Below are positions 33,208-43,326 of a DNA stretch of 64,000 bases, in pieces. Under the pieces are notes generated by a model. The model had not been told where the DNA came from. It ran no database searches and was given only the letters and a program-made list of their open reading frames with translations. The stretch lies in assembly GCA_030247725.1 (NCBI GenBank), contig JAOTRT010000010.1, forward strand, positions 62,001-126,000. The letters run 5' to 3'. Made by a program: the position numbers and the translations under genes. The first letter of the stretch is position 1. Every line of letters begins with the position of its first letter. The stretch is from Candidatus Nitricoxidireducens bremensis (lineage in GTDB: Bacteria; Pseudomonadota; Gammaproteobacteria; Burkholderiales; Rhodocyclaceae).

Positions 33208-35544
33208 CTACCGGCCGTGCCAGTAGCGCCGCCGCTCCGCCCGTTCGGCGGCGACGGTCACGCCGCCTTGCCCGAGACGTACCGTCAGGGCGCCGTCGGC
33301 ATCGGTGCGCCATAGTGCGGTGCCCGCGGCCCGGTAACGCGCCACCACCTCGTCCTTGGGATGGCCGAAGCGGTTGCGGTAGCCGACGGGAAAGATGGCC
33401 GTGCGCGCCCCCACCGCCGCCACGAATTCCGGCGTCGAGGACGTGCGGCTGCCGTGGTGCGGCACCGTCAGCGCCTCGGCCCGCAGGCGGTCGCCGTGGC
33501 GCACCAGCAGTTCCGTCTCGGAGATGGCCTCGATGTCGGAAGTCAGCAGCATGGCATGTCCCGCCGCCGTCACCTTCAGCACGCAGCTGAGGTCGTTGGT
33601 CCGGCGCAGCGGCCCGGCGTATTGCGCCGCCGCCGGATGCAGCATCTCGAAGCGCACGCCGTCCCACTCCCAGGCGTCCCCGTCGCGGCAGGGTTCCTGG
33701 ACCACCGGCAGGGCGGACAGACCATGCTCGAAGGGCAGCGAACTGACCAGGCGCCCCACCGGCAGCGCCTCCAGCACCGACTCGGCGCCGCCGGCGTGGT
33801 CCTTGTCCTCGTGGCTCACCACCAGCGTATCGAGGCGCGCCACCCCCTTGGCCCGCAGGTAGGGCACGATGATGCGGCTGCCGCTGTTGGCGTCCGGCGT
33901 GAACAGGGGCCCAGTGTCGTAGAGCAGATCGCGGCTCGCCGTCTGCACATGGACCGCCAGCCCCTGTCCCACGTCGAGGACGGTGACCGCCGCCTCCCCC
34001 GCCGCCGGCCGCGGCGGCGGCACGAGCAGCAGGGGCAGGCAGGCCGCCAGGCCTAGCCAGCGGGCCGGAAAGCCCCGGGGCAGCAGCAGCCAGGCCACTC
34101 CGGCCAGCGCCAGGGCCGTGCTCCAGGGGGGCGGCACATGCTGTTGCCAGACCGCCCAGGGCGAGGACGCCAGGCCGTCGAGAAGGGCCATCAGCCAGGA
34201 CATGACAAGAGCGGCCAGATGCAGCAACGGGTCCGAGTACGGCAGCAAGCCAGCCAGGGCCAGGGGCGTGACGACGAAACTCACCACGGGGATCGCCACC
34301 GCGTTCGCCAGGGGCGAGACGACGGAGAACTGCTGGAACAGGGCCAGCAGGGCCGGCACCATGCCCACCGTCACGGCCCACTGGGCGCGCCCCCAGTCCG
34401 CCAGCCAGTGGCTCCGGCCGATCCTGCCGGCCCCGACGTAGAACAGCAGCGCCACGGCGCCGAAGGAGAGCCAGAAGCCCGCCGCCAGCACCGCCCAGGG
34501 ATCGAGCAGCAGCACCAGCAGCAGGGCCAGGGCCAGCACGCGGCTCGACGCGATGCGGCGTCCCGACCACAGGGCCAGGGCAACGACGCCGAGCATGTAA
34601 AGGGTGCGCTGGGCCGGCACCTCGAAGCCCGCCAGCAGACAGTAGCCGAAGGCGGCAAAAAAGCCGGCGGCGGCTGCCAACTTCTGGGCCGGCAGGCGCA
34701 GGGGCAGGCGAGCCGAGCGCCGCCACAGCAGGGAGGCCAGTCCATAGGCGAGGCTGGCGAACAGGGTCACATGGAGCCCGGAAATCGACATCAGGTGCGA
34801 GACCCCGGTGCGGGCGAATACCTGCCACAGGCCGGGCTCGATGGCACGCTGGTCGCCCACCGCCAGGGCGACGAGGATGCCGGTCTCGTGCGCTTCCCCG
34901 AGCACGCGCCGGAAGCGCTCGCGGCTCGCCTCCCGCAGGGCCGCGACGGCCAGGGACGGCCGCCACACCATGGCCTCCAGGCGGCCGTTCGTCGCCGCCG
35001 GCCGCACATAGCCTGTCGCCCGCAGGTTGCGCTCCAGCAGCCAGGCCTCGTAGTCGAAGCCGCCGGGGTTGAGGTTGCCGTGGGGGCGCTTGAGGCGCAG
35101 GGTCAGGCGCCAGCGCTCGCCGGCATGGACGGCTTGCGGGGCTGCCGGCGAATCCTCGCCCTCACGCCAGGGGCGGTACCAGGCGAGGGAAAGCCGGCGC
35201 GGCACGCCCACCGGGGCCCGCTCCACCTCGAACTCGAAGCGCTCGCCGTTCTCGAAACGCTGGGGCAGACCGGCCACGACGCCGACCACTTCCGCGTCGC
35301 GGCCCTCCAGCTCCGCCGCCAGGGCATCGGCCAGGCGGACCTGGGCCGCACATCCGGCCCAGGCAATGCCGAACAGGAAGGCGCCGATGGGCAGCAGCAG
35401 GCGCAGGGGCCGCACAAAGGCACCGCCCGCCGCCAGCGCCAGGGCGGCGACGCCCGCCTGCCAAAGCAGCGCCGACTCCGGCAGCGCGGCCCGCCACTGC
35501 AGCCACGCAACGCCGGCGGCAAAGGCCAGAATTGCAATTCGCAT
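33208..35544 (-). CDS. comEC: ComEC/Rec2 DNA uptake channel
   Basis: A 778-residue protein: an N-terminal soluble OB-like domain between two hydrophobic regions, the Competence domain with multiple membrane helices (motif LMSISGLHVTLFASLAYGLASLLW), and a C-terminal metallo-beta-lactamase-like domain (TVLDVGQGLAVHV, LVVSHEDKDHAGG, LLTSDIEA, LTVPHHGSRTSS). In transformable bacteria it translocates single-stranded DNA across the inner membrane. The lactamase metal motif HEDKDHAGG and the PHHGS motif are intact, so it is likely functional. Other competence genes are not in the window. Confidence 0.92.
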   Translation of the reverse strand: MRIAILAFAAGVAWLQWRAALPESALLWQAGVAALALAAGGAFVRPLRLLLPIGAFLFGIAWAGCAAQVRLADALAAELEGRDAEVVGVVAGLPQRFENGERFEFEVERAPVGVPRRLSLAWYRPWREGEDSPAAPQAVHAGERWRLTLRLKRPHGNLNPGGFDYEAWLLERNLRATGYVRPAATNGRLEAMVWRPSLAVAALREASRERFRRVLGEAHETGILVALAVGDQRAIEPGLWQVFARTGVSHLMSISGLHVTLFASLAYGLASLLWRRSARLPLRLPAQKLAAAAGFFAAFGYCLLAGFEVPAQRTLYMLGVVALALWSGRRIASSRVLALALLLVLLLDPWAVLAAGFWLSFGAVALLFYVGAGRIGRSHWLADWGRAQWAVTVGMVPALLALFQQFSVVSPLANAVAIPVVSFVVTPLALAGLLPYSDPLLHLAALVMSWLMALLDGLASSPWAVWQQHVPPPWSTALALAGVAWLLLPRGFPARWLGLAACLPLLLVPPPRPAAGEAAVTVLDVGQGLAVHVQTASRDLLYDTGPLFTPDANSGSRIIVPYLRAKGVARLDTLVVSHEDKDHAGGAESVLEALPVGRLVSSLPFEHGLSALPVVQEPCRDGDAWEWDGVRFEMLHPAAAQYAGPLRRTNDLSCVLKVTAAGHAMLLTSDIEAISETELLVRHGDRLRAEALTVPHHGSRTSSTPEFVAAVGARTAIFPVGYRNRFGHPKDEVVARYRAAGTALWRTDADGALTVRLGQGGVTVAAERAERRRYWHGR

Positions 35545-35592
35545 AAAGCCGGATTAGAGCAGATCGCCGAGGGCTTTCGATAGAATGGGCCA

Positions 35593-36135
35593 ATGCGCAA
35601 GCATCTCCGCAAATTCCTGCCCGACCACGCCGCCGTCCGGCAGAACCGCTGGCTGGCCCCTTTCGAGAGCACCCTGCTGCACCCGCGCCTGTGGCATCTG
35701 AACCGCCACTCCGCCGCCGGCGCCGTCGCCGCCGGCCTGTTCTGCGGGCTGATTCCCGGCCCCTTCCAGATGCTGGGCGCGGCGATCTGCGCCGTGGTCT
35801 TCCGCGTGAACCTGCCCCTGGCGCTGATCGCAACCTTCTACACCAATCCCTTCACCATCGTGCCCCTCTACGTGCTGGCCTTCGGCATGGGCAAATTCGC
35901 CCTCGGCAGCGGCGGCGAGTTCGTCGCACCGCCCGAATACGGCGAGGCCGGGCTCGTCGTCTGGCTCGACGCCCTGGGAGACTGGATGGTTCATCTGGGA
36001 AAACCGCTGGTGGCGGGCCTGCTGCTGCTCGCCACCCTGCTGGCCGTCGCCGGCTACGGGGCCATGCGCGCCCTCTACCGCTGGCACCTGGTACGCGCGT
36101 GGCATGCCCGCGCCGCGGCGCGGAAGACCCCTTGA
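35593..36135 (+). CDS. DUF2062 membrane protein
   Basis: A 180-residue protein of the DUF2062 family, with membrane segments SAAGAVAAGLFCGLIPGPFQMLGAAICAVVF, LPLALIATFYTNPFTIVPLYVLAFGMG and PLVAGLLLLATLLAVAGYGAM. The motif FYTNPFTIVPLY is characteristic. It is divergent from comEC with only 48 bases between the starts, and convergent with a chemoreceptor gene. Function unknown. Confidence 0.82.
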   Translation: MRKHLRKFLPDHAAVRQNRWLAPFESTLLHPRLWHLNRHSAAGAVAAGLFCGLIPGPFQMLGAAICAVVFRVNLPLALIATFYTNPFTIVPLYVLAFGMGKFALGSGGEFVAPPEYGEAGLVVWLDALGDWMVHLGKPLVAGLLLLATLLAVAGYGAMRALYRWHLVRAWHARAAARKTP

Positions 36136-36146
36136 GAAGGTGAGAA

Positions 36147-36169
36147 GCCGCCGCGCCGGGCGCGGCGGC
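36147..36169. terminator. G+C-rich hairpin between convergent genes
   Basis: GCCGCCGCGCC (36147-36157) can pair with GGCGCGGCGGC (36159-36169). No T run follows, so intrinsic termination is doubtful, but it lies exactly between the stops of the DUF2062 gene and the chemoreceptor gene. Confidence 0.4.
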
Positions 36170-36174
36170 GGCGC

Positions 36175-38190
36175 TCAGACGCGGAAGCGCAGGATGTCGG
36201 CCTGGAGGACCTCGGCGAGGCGCTCCAGCTCGCTCGCCGTCTGGGCGTTGGAGCGCACGGCGGCATCGTTCTGCTCCGCCATGCGCGCCACGTTTTCGAT
36301 GCCGTGGGCCACGTCGGTGGCGGCGGCGGTCTGTTCGTGGAGACCGGAGGAAATGTCGCTGACCATGGCCACCACATGCTGGGCATGCTCGCGCACCCGG
36401 TCCATGGCCTCGCCGGCGGCGCGGGCCTCCTCGACGCCGGCATTCACCCGCGCCACGCCCTCCTGCATGGTGCCGACGGCACTGCGGGTGCCGTTCTGGA
36501 TGGCCTGCACCATGGCGGCGATCTCCTGGGTCGAGGCCGTGGTGCGCTCCGCCAGCTTGCGCACCTCGTCGGCGACGACGGCGAAGCCGCGGCCCGATTC
36601 GCCGGCCCGCGCCGCCTCGATGGCGGCATTGAGCGCCAGCAGGTTGGTCTGGTCGGCGATCTCCTTGATGACGCCGACGATGGTGGAAATCTGGGCCGAA
36701 TGCCCCTCCAGCTCGGCAATCGAGGCCGCCGACTCGTTCACCGCCGTGGCGATGCGCTCGATCTCGGTGACCACTTCCTGCACCTTGTGGCCGCCCTCGG
36801 CAGACAGGTCGCCGGACTCGCTGGCGGCCCGGTAGGCGCCCTCCGCATTGCTGCTGATGGTGTCGATGCTGGCCGTCATCTCCTCGACGGAGGCCGCCAT
36901 GCCGGTGGCCGACGAACTCTGGGCGCGGGAGGAATCGGCGATCTGCGTACTGGCTTCGGACATCTCGCGGGCCGCCTTGGACAAATTGGCGGCGCCCTGC
37001 TGCACGTTGCGGATCAGGCGGGAGACGGCCTCCGCCATGCGGTTGAGGCTTTCGCCGACCTCCTGCAACTCGTCCTTGCTGTTGAGATGGACGCGCACCG
37101 TGAGGTCGCCGCCGGCGATGGTCTCCACCTCCTGGGCCAGTTGCTTGACGCCGTCCACCACTGCGTAATAGGAACCCATGGCCAGATAGCCGGTCACCAG
37201 CAGCACCAGCAGGGAAACGGCCAGGTTCATCGCCAGGTTCCGCTGCAGCGACTCGACGCGCCTATCCAGTTCCTTCTCCAGGGCCGGCAGCAGGACATCG
37301 AAGAGCTGCTTGTAGCCGATGTCGATGACCTCGGTGGTGAGCTTGAAGTAGGCCGGCGGCGCAGTCGCGAAGGTGCCGCCGAGGATGTCCTCCTGCACCA
37401 GCTTGTCCACGTCGGCGAAGGCCTTGCCGAAGTTCTCCACGGGGCCGACGAGCGTTTCCCTCAAGTGGGGCGCATAGCCGGCGGCCTTGCCGGCAGCGAT
37501 GCCCAGGCCCCGCGTGCCCATCGCGATCTCGTTGACCAGGCGGCTGACTTCCACGCGCTGGGGCTCGCTGATGGCCTTCTTGGCGAGGATGCCGGTGCCG
37601 CGGGCGCGCAGCTGGCCGAGGGGCTCCAGGGTCTCGGGCATGCGCTGGATGACCATGCCGGTAATGAAGGAGGACGCCAGGTCCGGGTCCAGCACCAGCT
37701 TGGATTCCTCGCCGACGCGGGACAGGAAGTCCAGCATGCGGCGGATCGCCGCCGTGTGGCGGGCGAAGTTCTCCGGGGCCGGCAGGGCCAGGCCGCCGCT
37801 GCGGATCTGCTCCCAGTCGGACTTCATGCCGGTCCATTCGGGCGACTGGGCCAGGCCAGGCGTCAGGGTCTTCTCCACCGCCAGGAAGACCTCGGTCACG
37901 TCCTTTTCCTTGGCCGCCCGCTTGTCCGCCAGGGAGGCGTCGCCGTTGATGACGCCGGAGGACAGGCCGCGATGCTGCTGGGCGAACTGGATCAGCTTCT
38001 GCAGGGGCTTCACGGTCTGGATGCCCGCCATCTCGGCCCGCGTCGCGGTGATGGACTCGGAAAGCTTGAAAATGAGCTGGGACAGCAGGATCGCGATGGC
38101 GATGAAGCCGACGACACCGAGCAGCATGAAGCGCGCCACATAGCGCAGCCGGTTCATCAGGGCGATGGCGGGCAGGAACAGGGATCGCAT
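36175..38190 (-). CDS. Methyl-accepting chemotaxis protein with NIT-like sensor
   Basis: A 671-residue chemoreceptor. The first membrane helix ([23 protein letters not shown]) is followed by a large periplasmic helical domain with [17 protein letters not shown], a pattern seen in nitrate/nitrite-sensing (NIT) domains. The second helix ([21 protein letters not shown]) leads to HAMP and the signalling domain with the hairpin tip [22 protein letters not shown]. No C-terminal CheR pentapeptide is present. The ligand is a guess. It stands alone between lolD and the DUF2062 gene, with no che genes nearby. Confidence 0.9.
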   Translation of the reverse strand: MRSLFLPAIALMNRLRYVARFMLLGVVGFIAIAILLSQLIFKLSESITATRAEMAGIQTVKPLQKLIQFAQQHRGLSSGVINGDASLADKRAAKEKDVTEVFLAVEKTLTPGLAQSPEWTGMKSDWEQIRSGGLALPAPENFARHTAAIRRMLDFLSRVGEESKLVLDPDLASSFITGMVIQRMPETLEPLGQLRARGTGILAKKAISEPQRVEVSRLVNEIAMGTRGLGIAAGKAAGYAPHLRETLVGPVENFGKAFADVDKLVQEDILGGTFATAPPAYFKLTTEVIDIGYKQLFDVLLPALEKELDRRVESLQRNLAMNLAVSLLVLLVTGYLAMGSYYAVVDGVKQLAQEVETIAGGDLTVRVHLNSKDELQEVGESLNRMAEAVSRLIRNVQQGAANLSKAAREMSEASTQIADSSRAQSSSATGMAASVEEMTASIDTISSNAEGAYRAASESGDLSAEGGHKVQEVVTEIERIATAVNESAASIAELEGHSAQISTIVGVIKEIADQTNLLALNAAIEAARAGESGRGFAVVADEVRKLAERTTASTQEIAAMVQAIQNGTRSAVGTMQEGVARVNAGVEEARAAGEAMDRVREHAQHVVAMVSDISSGLHEQTAAATDVAHGIENVARMAEQNDAAVRSNAQTASELERLAEVLQADILRFRV

Positions 38191-38307
38191 AGGGTCACCG
38201 CGAAAAATGGGAAGGGCGAAACGTACCGGGAATCCTTAGTACTTTCGCGATAAACCCTACCGGTTTCCTTGGTCCAAATCAATTTTCCCCAAGGAAATCA
38301 GGGGAAT

Positions 38308-38998
<691 letters not shown>

Positions 38999-39006
<8 letters not shown>

Positions 39007-40261
39007 AGCGCAGGGCCTCCGCCGGATTGGTGCGCGCCGCTCGCCAGCTCGGGTAGAGCGTCGCCAGCAGCGTGAGGACGAAGGAGACGCCGGCGATCAC
39101 GCCCACGTCCGGCCATTGCAGGTCCGAGGGCAGGTCGGTGATGTAGTACACATCCTTGGCGAGGAACTGGACGTTGAGGGCCCGCTCGATGGCCGGCACC
39201 ACCACGTCGATGTTGAGGGCCAGGGCGACGCCGCCGACGACGCCGGCGATCAGCCCGACGACGCCGATCATGGCGCCCTGGACGATGAACACCAGCAGGA
39301 TGCTGCGCGGGCTCGCCCCCAGGGTGCGCAGGATGGCGATGTCGGCCTGCTTGTCGGTCACCGCCATCACCAGGGTGGACACGATGTTGAAGGCGGCCAC
39401 GGCGACGATCAGCAGCAGGATGAGGAACATCATGTTCTTCTCGATCTGCACGGCGCGGAAGAAGTTGGCGTGGCTCTTGGTCCAGTCGGTGATGAAGACG
39501 TCGGCGTCGAGGAAGCGCAGCAATTCGCGCGACACCTGGGGCGCGCCGAACAGGTCGTCGATCTTGAGCCGCACCCCGGAGACCCGGTCGTCCATGCGGT
39601 AGAGCTTCTGGGCGTCGGCCACGTGGATCAGGGCAAGGCCCGAGTCGTACTCGAACATGCCCACCTCGAAGACCCCCACCACCTTGAACTGCTTGAGGCG
39701 CGGCAATACCGCCGCCGGCGTCACCAGGCCCTGGGGCGCGATCAACGTCACCTTGTCGCCCACATAGACGCGCAGGGCCCGCGCCAGTTCGATGCCCAGC
39801 ACGATGCCGAACTCGCCGGGCTGCAGCAGCTCCAGGCTGCCGCCCTTCATGTGGCGGGCGAAGTCGGCCACCTTGTCCTCCGCCTCCGGGTAGATGCCCC
39901 GCACCACGGTGCCGCGTACCTGCTGGTCGTAGGACAGCATGCCCTGGGCCTGCACGTAGGGCGCCAGGGCCTGGACGCGCGGATGGCGCGCCGCCCCCTG
40001 GGCCACGTGGCTCCAGTCCGCCAGCTCGCCGTCGGCGCCGGTAATCTGCACATGGGAAGCGACGCCGAGGATGCGCGTGCGCAGCTCCTTCTGGAAGCCG
40101 TTCATCACCGACAGCACGACGATCAGCGCCGCCACGCCCAGCGCGATGCCGAGCATGGAGATCAGGGAGATGAAGGAGATGAAGGGATTACGGCCGCCGG
40201 TGCGCTTCTTGGCGCGGGTGTAGCGCAGGCCGATCCACAATTCGTAGCGGAAAGGGAGCAT
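38999..40261 (-). CDS. Lipoprotein-releasing system permease LolC/LolE
   Basis: A 420-residue permease starting [32 protein letters not shown], the LolC/E signature. One N-terminal helix ([21 protein letters not shown]), a large periplasmic domain and three C-terminal helices ([60 protein letters not shown]). A single permease gene suggests the LolF-like homodimer arrangement common outside enterobacteria. A start six codons earlier (40279) is possible. Confidence 0.92.
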
Positions 40262-40285
40262 GGGCGCGCATGTTAACATGGCGCC

Positions 40286-41284
40286 ATGCAGCTCACCCTC
40301 TGCCTGCCCGGCCTACTCCTGCCCGGCCAGGCGTTCCGCGACACCGTCTCCGACCTCGATCTGCCGGCCCTCGCCCGGCTGCACCGCCATGGCCGCACGA
40401 CCCGCGGCGAAGCCCTCGCCGCGGACGCCTGGGCCGCCCGCCGCTGGCGCCTGACCACCCTGCCCGCCGCCGCCCTGCGCGTACTCGCCGCCGGCGGCGA
40501 TCCCGGCGCGGACGCCTGGATCTGCCTCGATCCGGTCCATCTCGAAGTGCACCGGCGCGGCGTGCGTCTCGCCGATCCCCATGCCCTCGCCCTGTCGGCC
40601 GAGGAGGACCAGGCCCTGCGGGCCGACTTGGCCCCCCTGTTCGCCGGCCTGGGCGAATTGGACGCCCGGGCACCGGGCCGCTGGGAACTGCGGCTGGCCG
40701 CGGCGGCGGAACTGGAAACCCAGTCCCCCGCCCTGGCCGCCGGCCGCGACATCGATCCCGCCCTGCCCGGCGGCCGGGACGGCCCCCGCTGGCGCAGCCT
40801 GCTGGCCGAAGCCCAGATGCTGCTCCACGGCCATGCCGTGAACCGGCGCCGGGACGCGGAAGGCCGCCCCCAGGCCAACAGCCTTTGGCCCTGGGGAGCC
40901 GGCGCCCTGCCCCGCGACACAGCCGCCCCCTTCGACGCCGTCTGGACCGCCGATCCGGTGCTGCAGGGCCTGGCCAAGGCCAGCCATGCCGCCGCCGCGC
41001 CGCGCCCCCTGGGCTTCGCGACGGCCCCCGGCCGCCTGCTCGCGATTCTCGACGAGCTGGCCGCACCGGCTCTGGCCCTCGATGCCCATGCCTGGCGCAC
41101 TGCCCTCGCCCACCTGGAAACCGAATGGTTCGCGCCGGCCCTGGCCGCCCTGAAGCGCGGCGATTGCGAAACCCTCACCCTCGTCGGCCTCGGCCCCGAG
41201 GCGAGCGTGGAACTGGAGGTGACGCGCCGGGACCTCTGGAAATTCTGGCGCTCGCCGCGGCCCCTGACCGAACTCGCCCCATGA
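40286..41284 (+). CDS. Conserved protein upstream of recJ (often annotated phosphoglycerate mutase-like)
   Basis: A 332-residue protein, rich in alanine and leucine, starting MQLTLCLPGLLLPGQAFRDT. The second half has a conserved block, LLAEAQMLLHGHAVNRRRDAEGRPQANSLWPWGAGALP, whose N-R-x8-NSLWPWG part resembles motifs of cofactor-independent phosphoglycerate mutases. Proteins of this type precede recJ in many betaproteobacteria. I do not see a complete catalytic metal site, so enzyme activity is uncertain. Its stop overlaps the recJ start by four bases. Divergent from the lol operon with 24 bases between the starts. Confidence 0.65.
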   Translation: MQLTLCLPGLLLPGQAFRDTVSDLDLPALARLHRHGRTTRGEALAADAWAARRWRLTTLPAAALRVLAAGGDPGADAWICLDPVHLEVHRRGVRLADPHALALSAEEDQALRADLAPLFAGLGELDARAPGRWELRLAAAAELETQSPALAAGRDIDPALPGGRDGPRWRSLLAEAQMLLHGHAVNRRRDAEGRPQANSLWPWGAGALPRDTAAPFDAVWTADPVLQGLAKASHAAAAPRPLGFATAPGRLLAILDELAAPALALDAHAWRTALAHLETEWFAPALAALKRGDCETLTLVGLGPEASVELEVTRRDLWKFWRSPRPLTELAP

Positions 41285-42972
41285 CCCGCATCGTTGCTCG
41301 CCCCGTGCCCACCCGCGCCAGCCTGATGCTGGAGCAGTCGGGCGTACACCCGCTGCTGGCGCGGCTCTACGCCGCCCGCGGCGTCGCCGCCAAGGAGGAC
41401 CTGGACACGCGCCTCGCCGCCCTGCTGCCGCCGGACAGCCTCAAGGGCGCCGAGGACGCCGCACGCCTGCTGGCCGACGCCATCGCCGCCGGGAAAAAGC
41501 TGCTCATCGTCGCCGACTACGACTGCGACGGCGCCACCGCCTGCGCCGTGGGCCTGCGGGCCCTGCGCCTGTTCGGCGCGAACGTGGACTACCTGGTGCC
41601 CAACCGCTTCGAGACCGGCTACGGCCTCTCACCCGAGGTGGTGCGCATCGCGGCGGAGCGCAAGCCCGATGTGATCGTCACGGTGGACAACGGCATCGCC
41701 AGCGTCGAAGGCGTGGCCGAGGCGAAGCGCCTGGGCATCGCCACCCTCATCACCGACCACCACCTGCCCGGCGACGAGCTGCCGGCCGCCGACGTGATCG
41801 TGAACCCCAACCAGCCCGGTTGCCGCTTCCCGAGCAAGGCCCTGGCCGGCGTCGGCGTAATGTTCTACGTCATGCTGGCCCTGCGGGCAGAACTACGCAG
41901 GCGTGGCGTTTTCGGCGAGGGCAGCGGCCCCAACCTGGGCGCCCTGCTGGACCTGGTGGCTCTCGGCACCGTGGCCGACGTGGTGCCCCTCGACCGCAAC
42001 AACCGCATCCTCGTAGCCCAGGGCCTCGCCCGCATCCGCGAGGGCCGCATGCAGCCGGGCCTCAAGGCCCTGTTCCGCGTCGCCGGCCGGGAGCCGTCCC
42101 GCGCCGCCACCTTCGACCTGGGCTTCGCCGTCGGCCCGCGCATCAACGCCGCCGGCCGCCTGGGCGACATGTCGGTGGGCATCGAATGCCTCGCCACCGA
42201 CGACGAGGGCCGCGCCAACAACATCGCCCAGCAGCTGGACGCCATCAACCGGGAGCGCCGCGAGATCGAAGCCGGCATGCGGGAGGACGCCGACGTGCTG
42301 CTGGAGGAGACCGACGCCGAGAACCGCGCCAGCCTCGTGCTCTTCGATCCCGAATGGCACCAGGGCGTCATCGGCATCCTCGCCGGCCGCGTGAAGGAAA
42401 AGCTGCACCGGCCCACTTTCGCCTTCGCTCGCGGCAACGACGGCGAGGTGAAGGGCTCGGGCCGCTCCATCCCCGGCCTGCACCTGCGGGACGCCCTCGA
42501 CCTCGTCGCCAAGCACCGGCCCAGGCTGCTCAAGCGTTTCGGCGGCCACGCCGCCGCCGCCGGCGTCACCCTGATGGAGGACGACCTGGCCGAGTTCGAG
42601 GCCGCCTTCGAGGAAGTGGCCCGCGCCCTGCTCTCGCCGGCCGAACTGACGCGCACCCTGGAGACCGACGGCGCCCTGGAGAGCGGCTATTACTCGCTGG
42701 AATCGGCCCGCCTGCTGCGGGAAGCCATCTGGGGCCAGGGCTTCCCGGCGCCCATGTTCTCGGACGTGTTCGAGGTGGACAAGCAGCGCCTGCTGAAGGA
42801 CAAGCACCTCAAGCTCACCCTGAAGAAGGGCAACGCCCGCCTGGAGGCCATCCAGTTCAACTTCCCCGAGAGCGCGCCGGAGCGCATCCACGCCGCCTTC
42901 CGCCTGGACATCAACGAGTACAACGGCATGGCTAGCGTGCAGCTGATCCTGGAACACTTCGAGCCGGCCTGA
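41281..42972 (+). CDS. recJ: Single-stranded-DNA-specific exonuclease RecJ
   Basis: A 563-residue 5'-3' exonuclease. DHH-family motifs are visible: I, VADYDCDGATACAVGL; II, VTVDNGIASVEGV; III, LITDHHLPGDELP; and LVALGTVADVVPLDRNNR. The DHHA1 domain has GSGRSIPGLHLRDAL and KRFGGHAAAAGVTL, followed by the C-terminal OB fold. All metal-binding aspartates and histidines are present. The ATG at 41281 overlaps the upstream stop; the frame is open earlier but only as a shadow. It acts in RecFOR recombination and repair. Confidence 0.95.
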   Translation: MTRIVARPVPTRASLMLEQSGVHPLLARLYAARGVAAKEDLDTRLAALLPPDSLKGAEDAARLLADAIAAGKKLLIVADYDCDGATACAVGLRALRLFGANVDYLVPNRFETGYGLSPEVVRIAAERKPDVIVTVDNGIASVEGVAEAKRLGIATLITDHHLPGDELPAADVIVNPNQPGCRFPSKALAGVGVMFYVMLALRAELRRRGVFGEGSGPNLGALLDLVALGTVADVVPLDRNNRILVAQGLARIREGRMQPGLKALFRVAGREPSRAATFDLGFAVGPRINAAGRLGDMSVGIECLATDDEGRANNIAQQLDAINRERREIEAGMREDADVLLEETDAENRASLVLFDPEWHQGVIGILAGRVKEKLHRPTFAFARGNDGEVKGSGRSIPGLHLRDALDLVAKHRPRLLKRFGGHAAAAGVTLMEDDLAEFEAAFEEVARALLSPAELTRTLETDGALESGYYSLESARLLREAIWGQGFPAPMFSDVFEVDKQRLLKDKHLKLTLKKGNARLEAIQFNFPESAPERIHAAFRLDINEYNGMASVQLILEHFEPA

Positions 42973-43028
42973 GGTCGGCTCCATGTCTGTTGTTCCATGA
43001 CGCTGCGCGTCTTTCGCGACGCATGAAA

Positions 43029-43187
43029 CGTGGGTGTTGCGGTGCGCGCCAAGGACGGCGGGTATCCGACTCCCTCCATGTCCTCCGGGCCGAAAGAGCA
43101 CCGGCCCTCCTCCTTTACTTCCGGGAGTCGGATACCCGCCATCCTTGGCTGGAGACGCCGGTGGTTTGAAAAGGGCAAACACCCACG
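43029..43187. repeat. Composite palindromic element alpha after recJ
   Basis: Nested inverted repeats. The outer arms are CGTGGGTGTT (43029-43038) and AACACCCACG (43178-43187). The inner arms are 24 bases long with one mismatch (43051-43074 and 43123-43146), with the core GGCGGGTATCCGACTCCC and its complement. The enclosed 48-base core (43075-43122) starts TCCATGTC and ends CTCCTCCTTTACTTCC, with its own GGGCCG/CGGCCC mini-stem. It shares this core, in opposite orientation, with the element at 43201-43300. Confidence 0.8.
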
Positions 43188-43200
43188 GCGGCACGGAGTC

Positions 43201-43300
43201 GGGCCGGTGGGGTGCCCTGATCCGCGTAAGTAAAGAAGGAGGAGCCGGCCGCAGGCCGGCGACGGGTGACATGGAGCGGAGCAGGGCACCCCACTGGCCC
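43201..43300. repeat. Composite palindromic element beta after recJ
   Basis: Arms of 23 bases with two mismatches (43201-43223 and 43278-43300), including GGGGTGCCCTG and CAGGGCACCCC. They enclose a core whose reverse complement starts TCCATGTC and ends TCCTCCTTCTTTACTT, matching both ends of the core in element alpha. The arms are unrelated in sequence to those of alpha. Element beta lies 27 bases before the end of the next gene, on the opposite strand. With alpha it fills the 354-base gap between recJ and the GGDEF/EAL gene; no gene is seen there. Confidence 0.75.
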
Positions 43301-43326
43301 GAGCGCGCCGAACGTCGAGTTTTATT

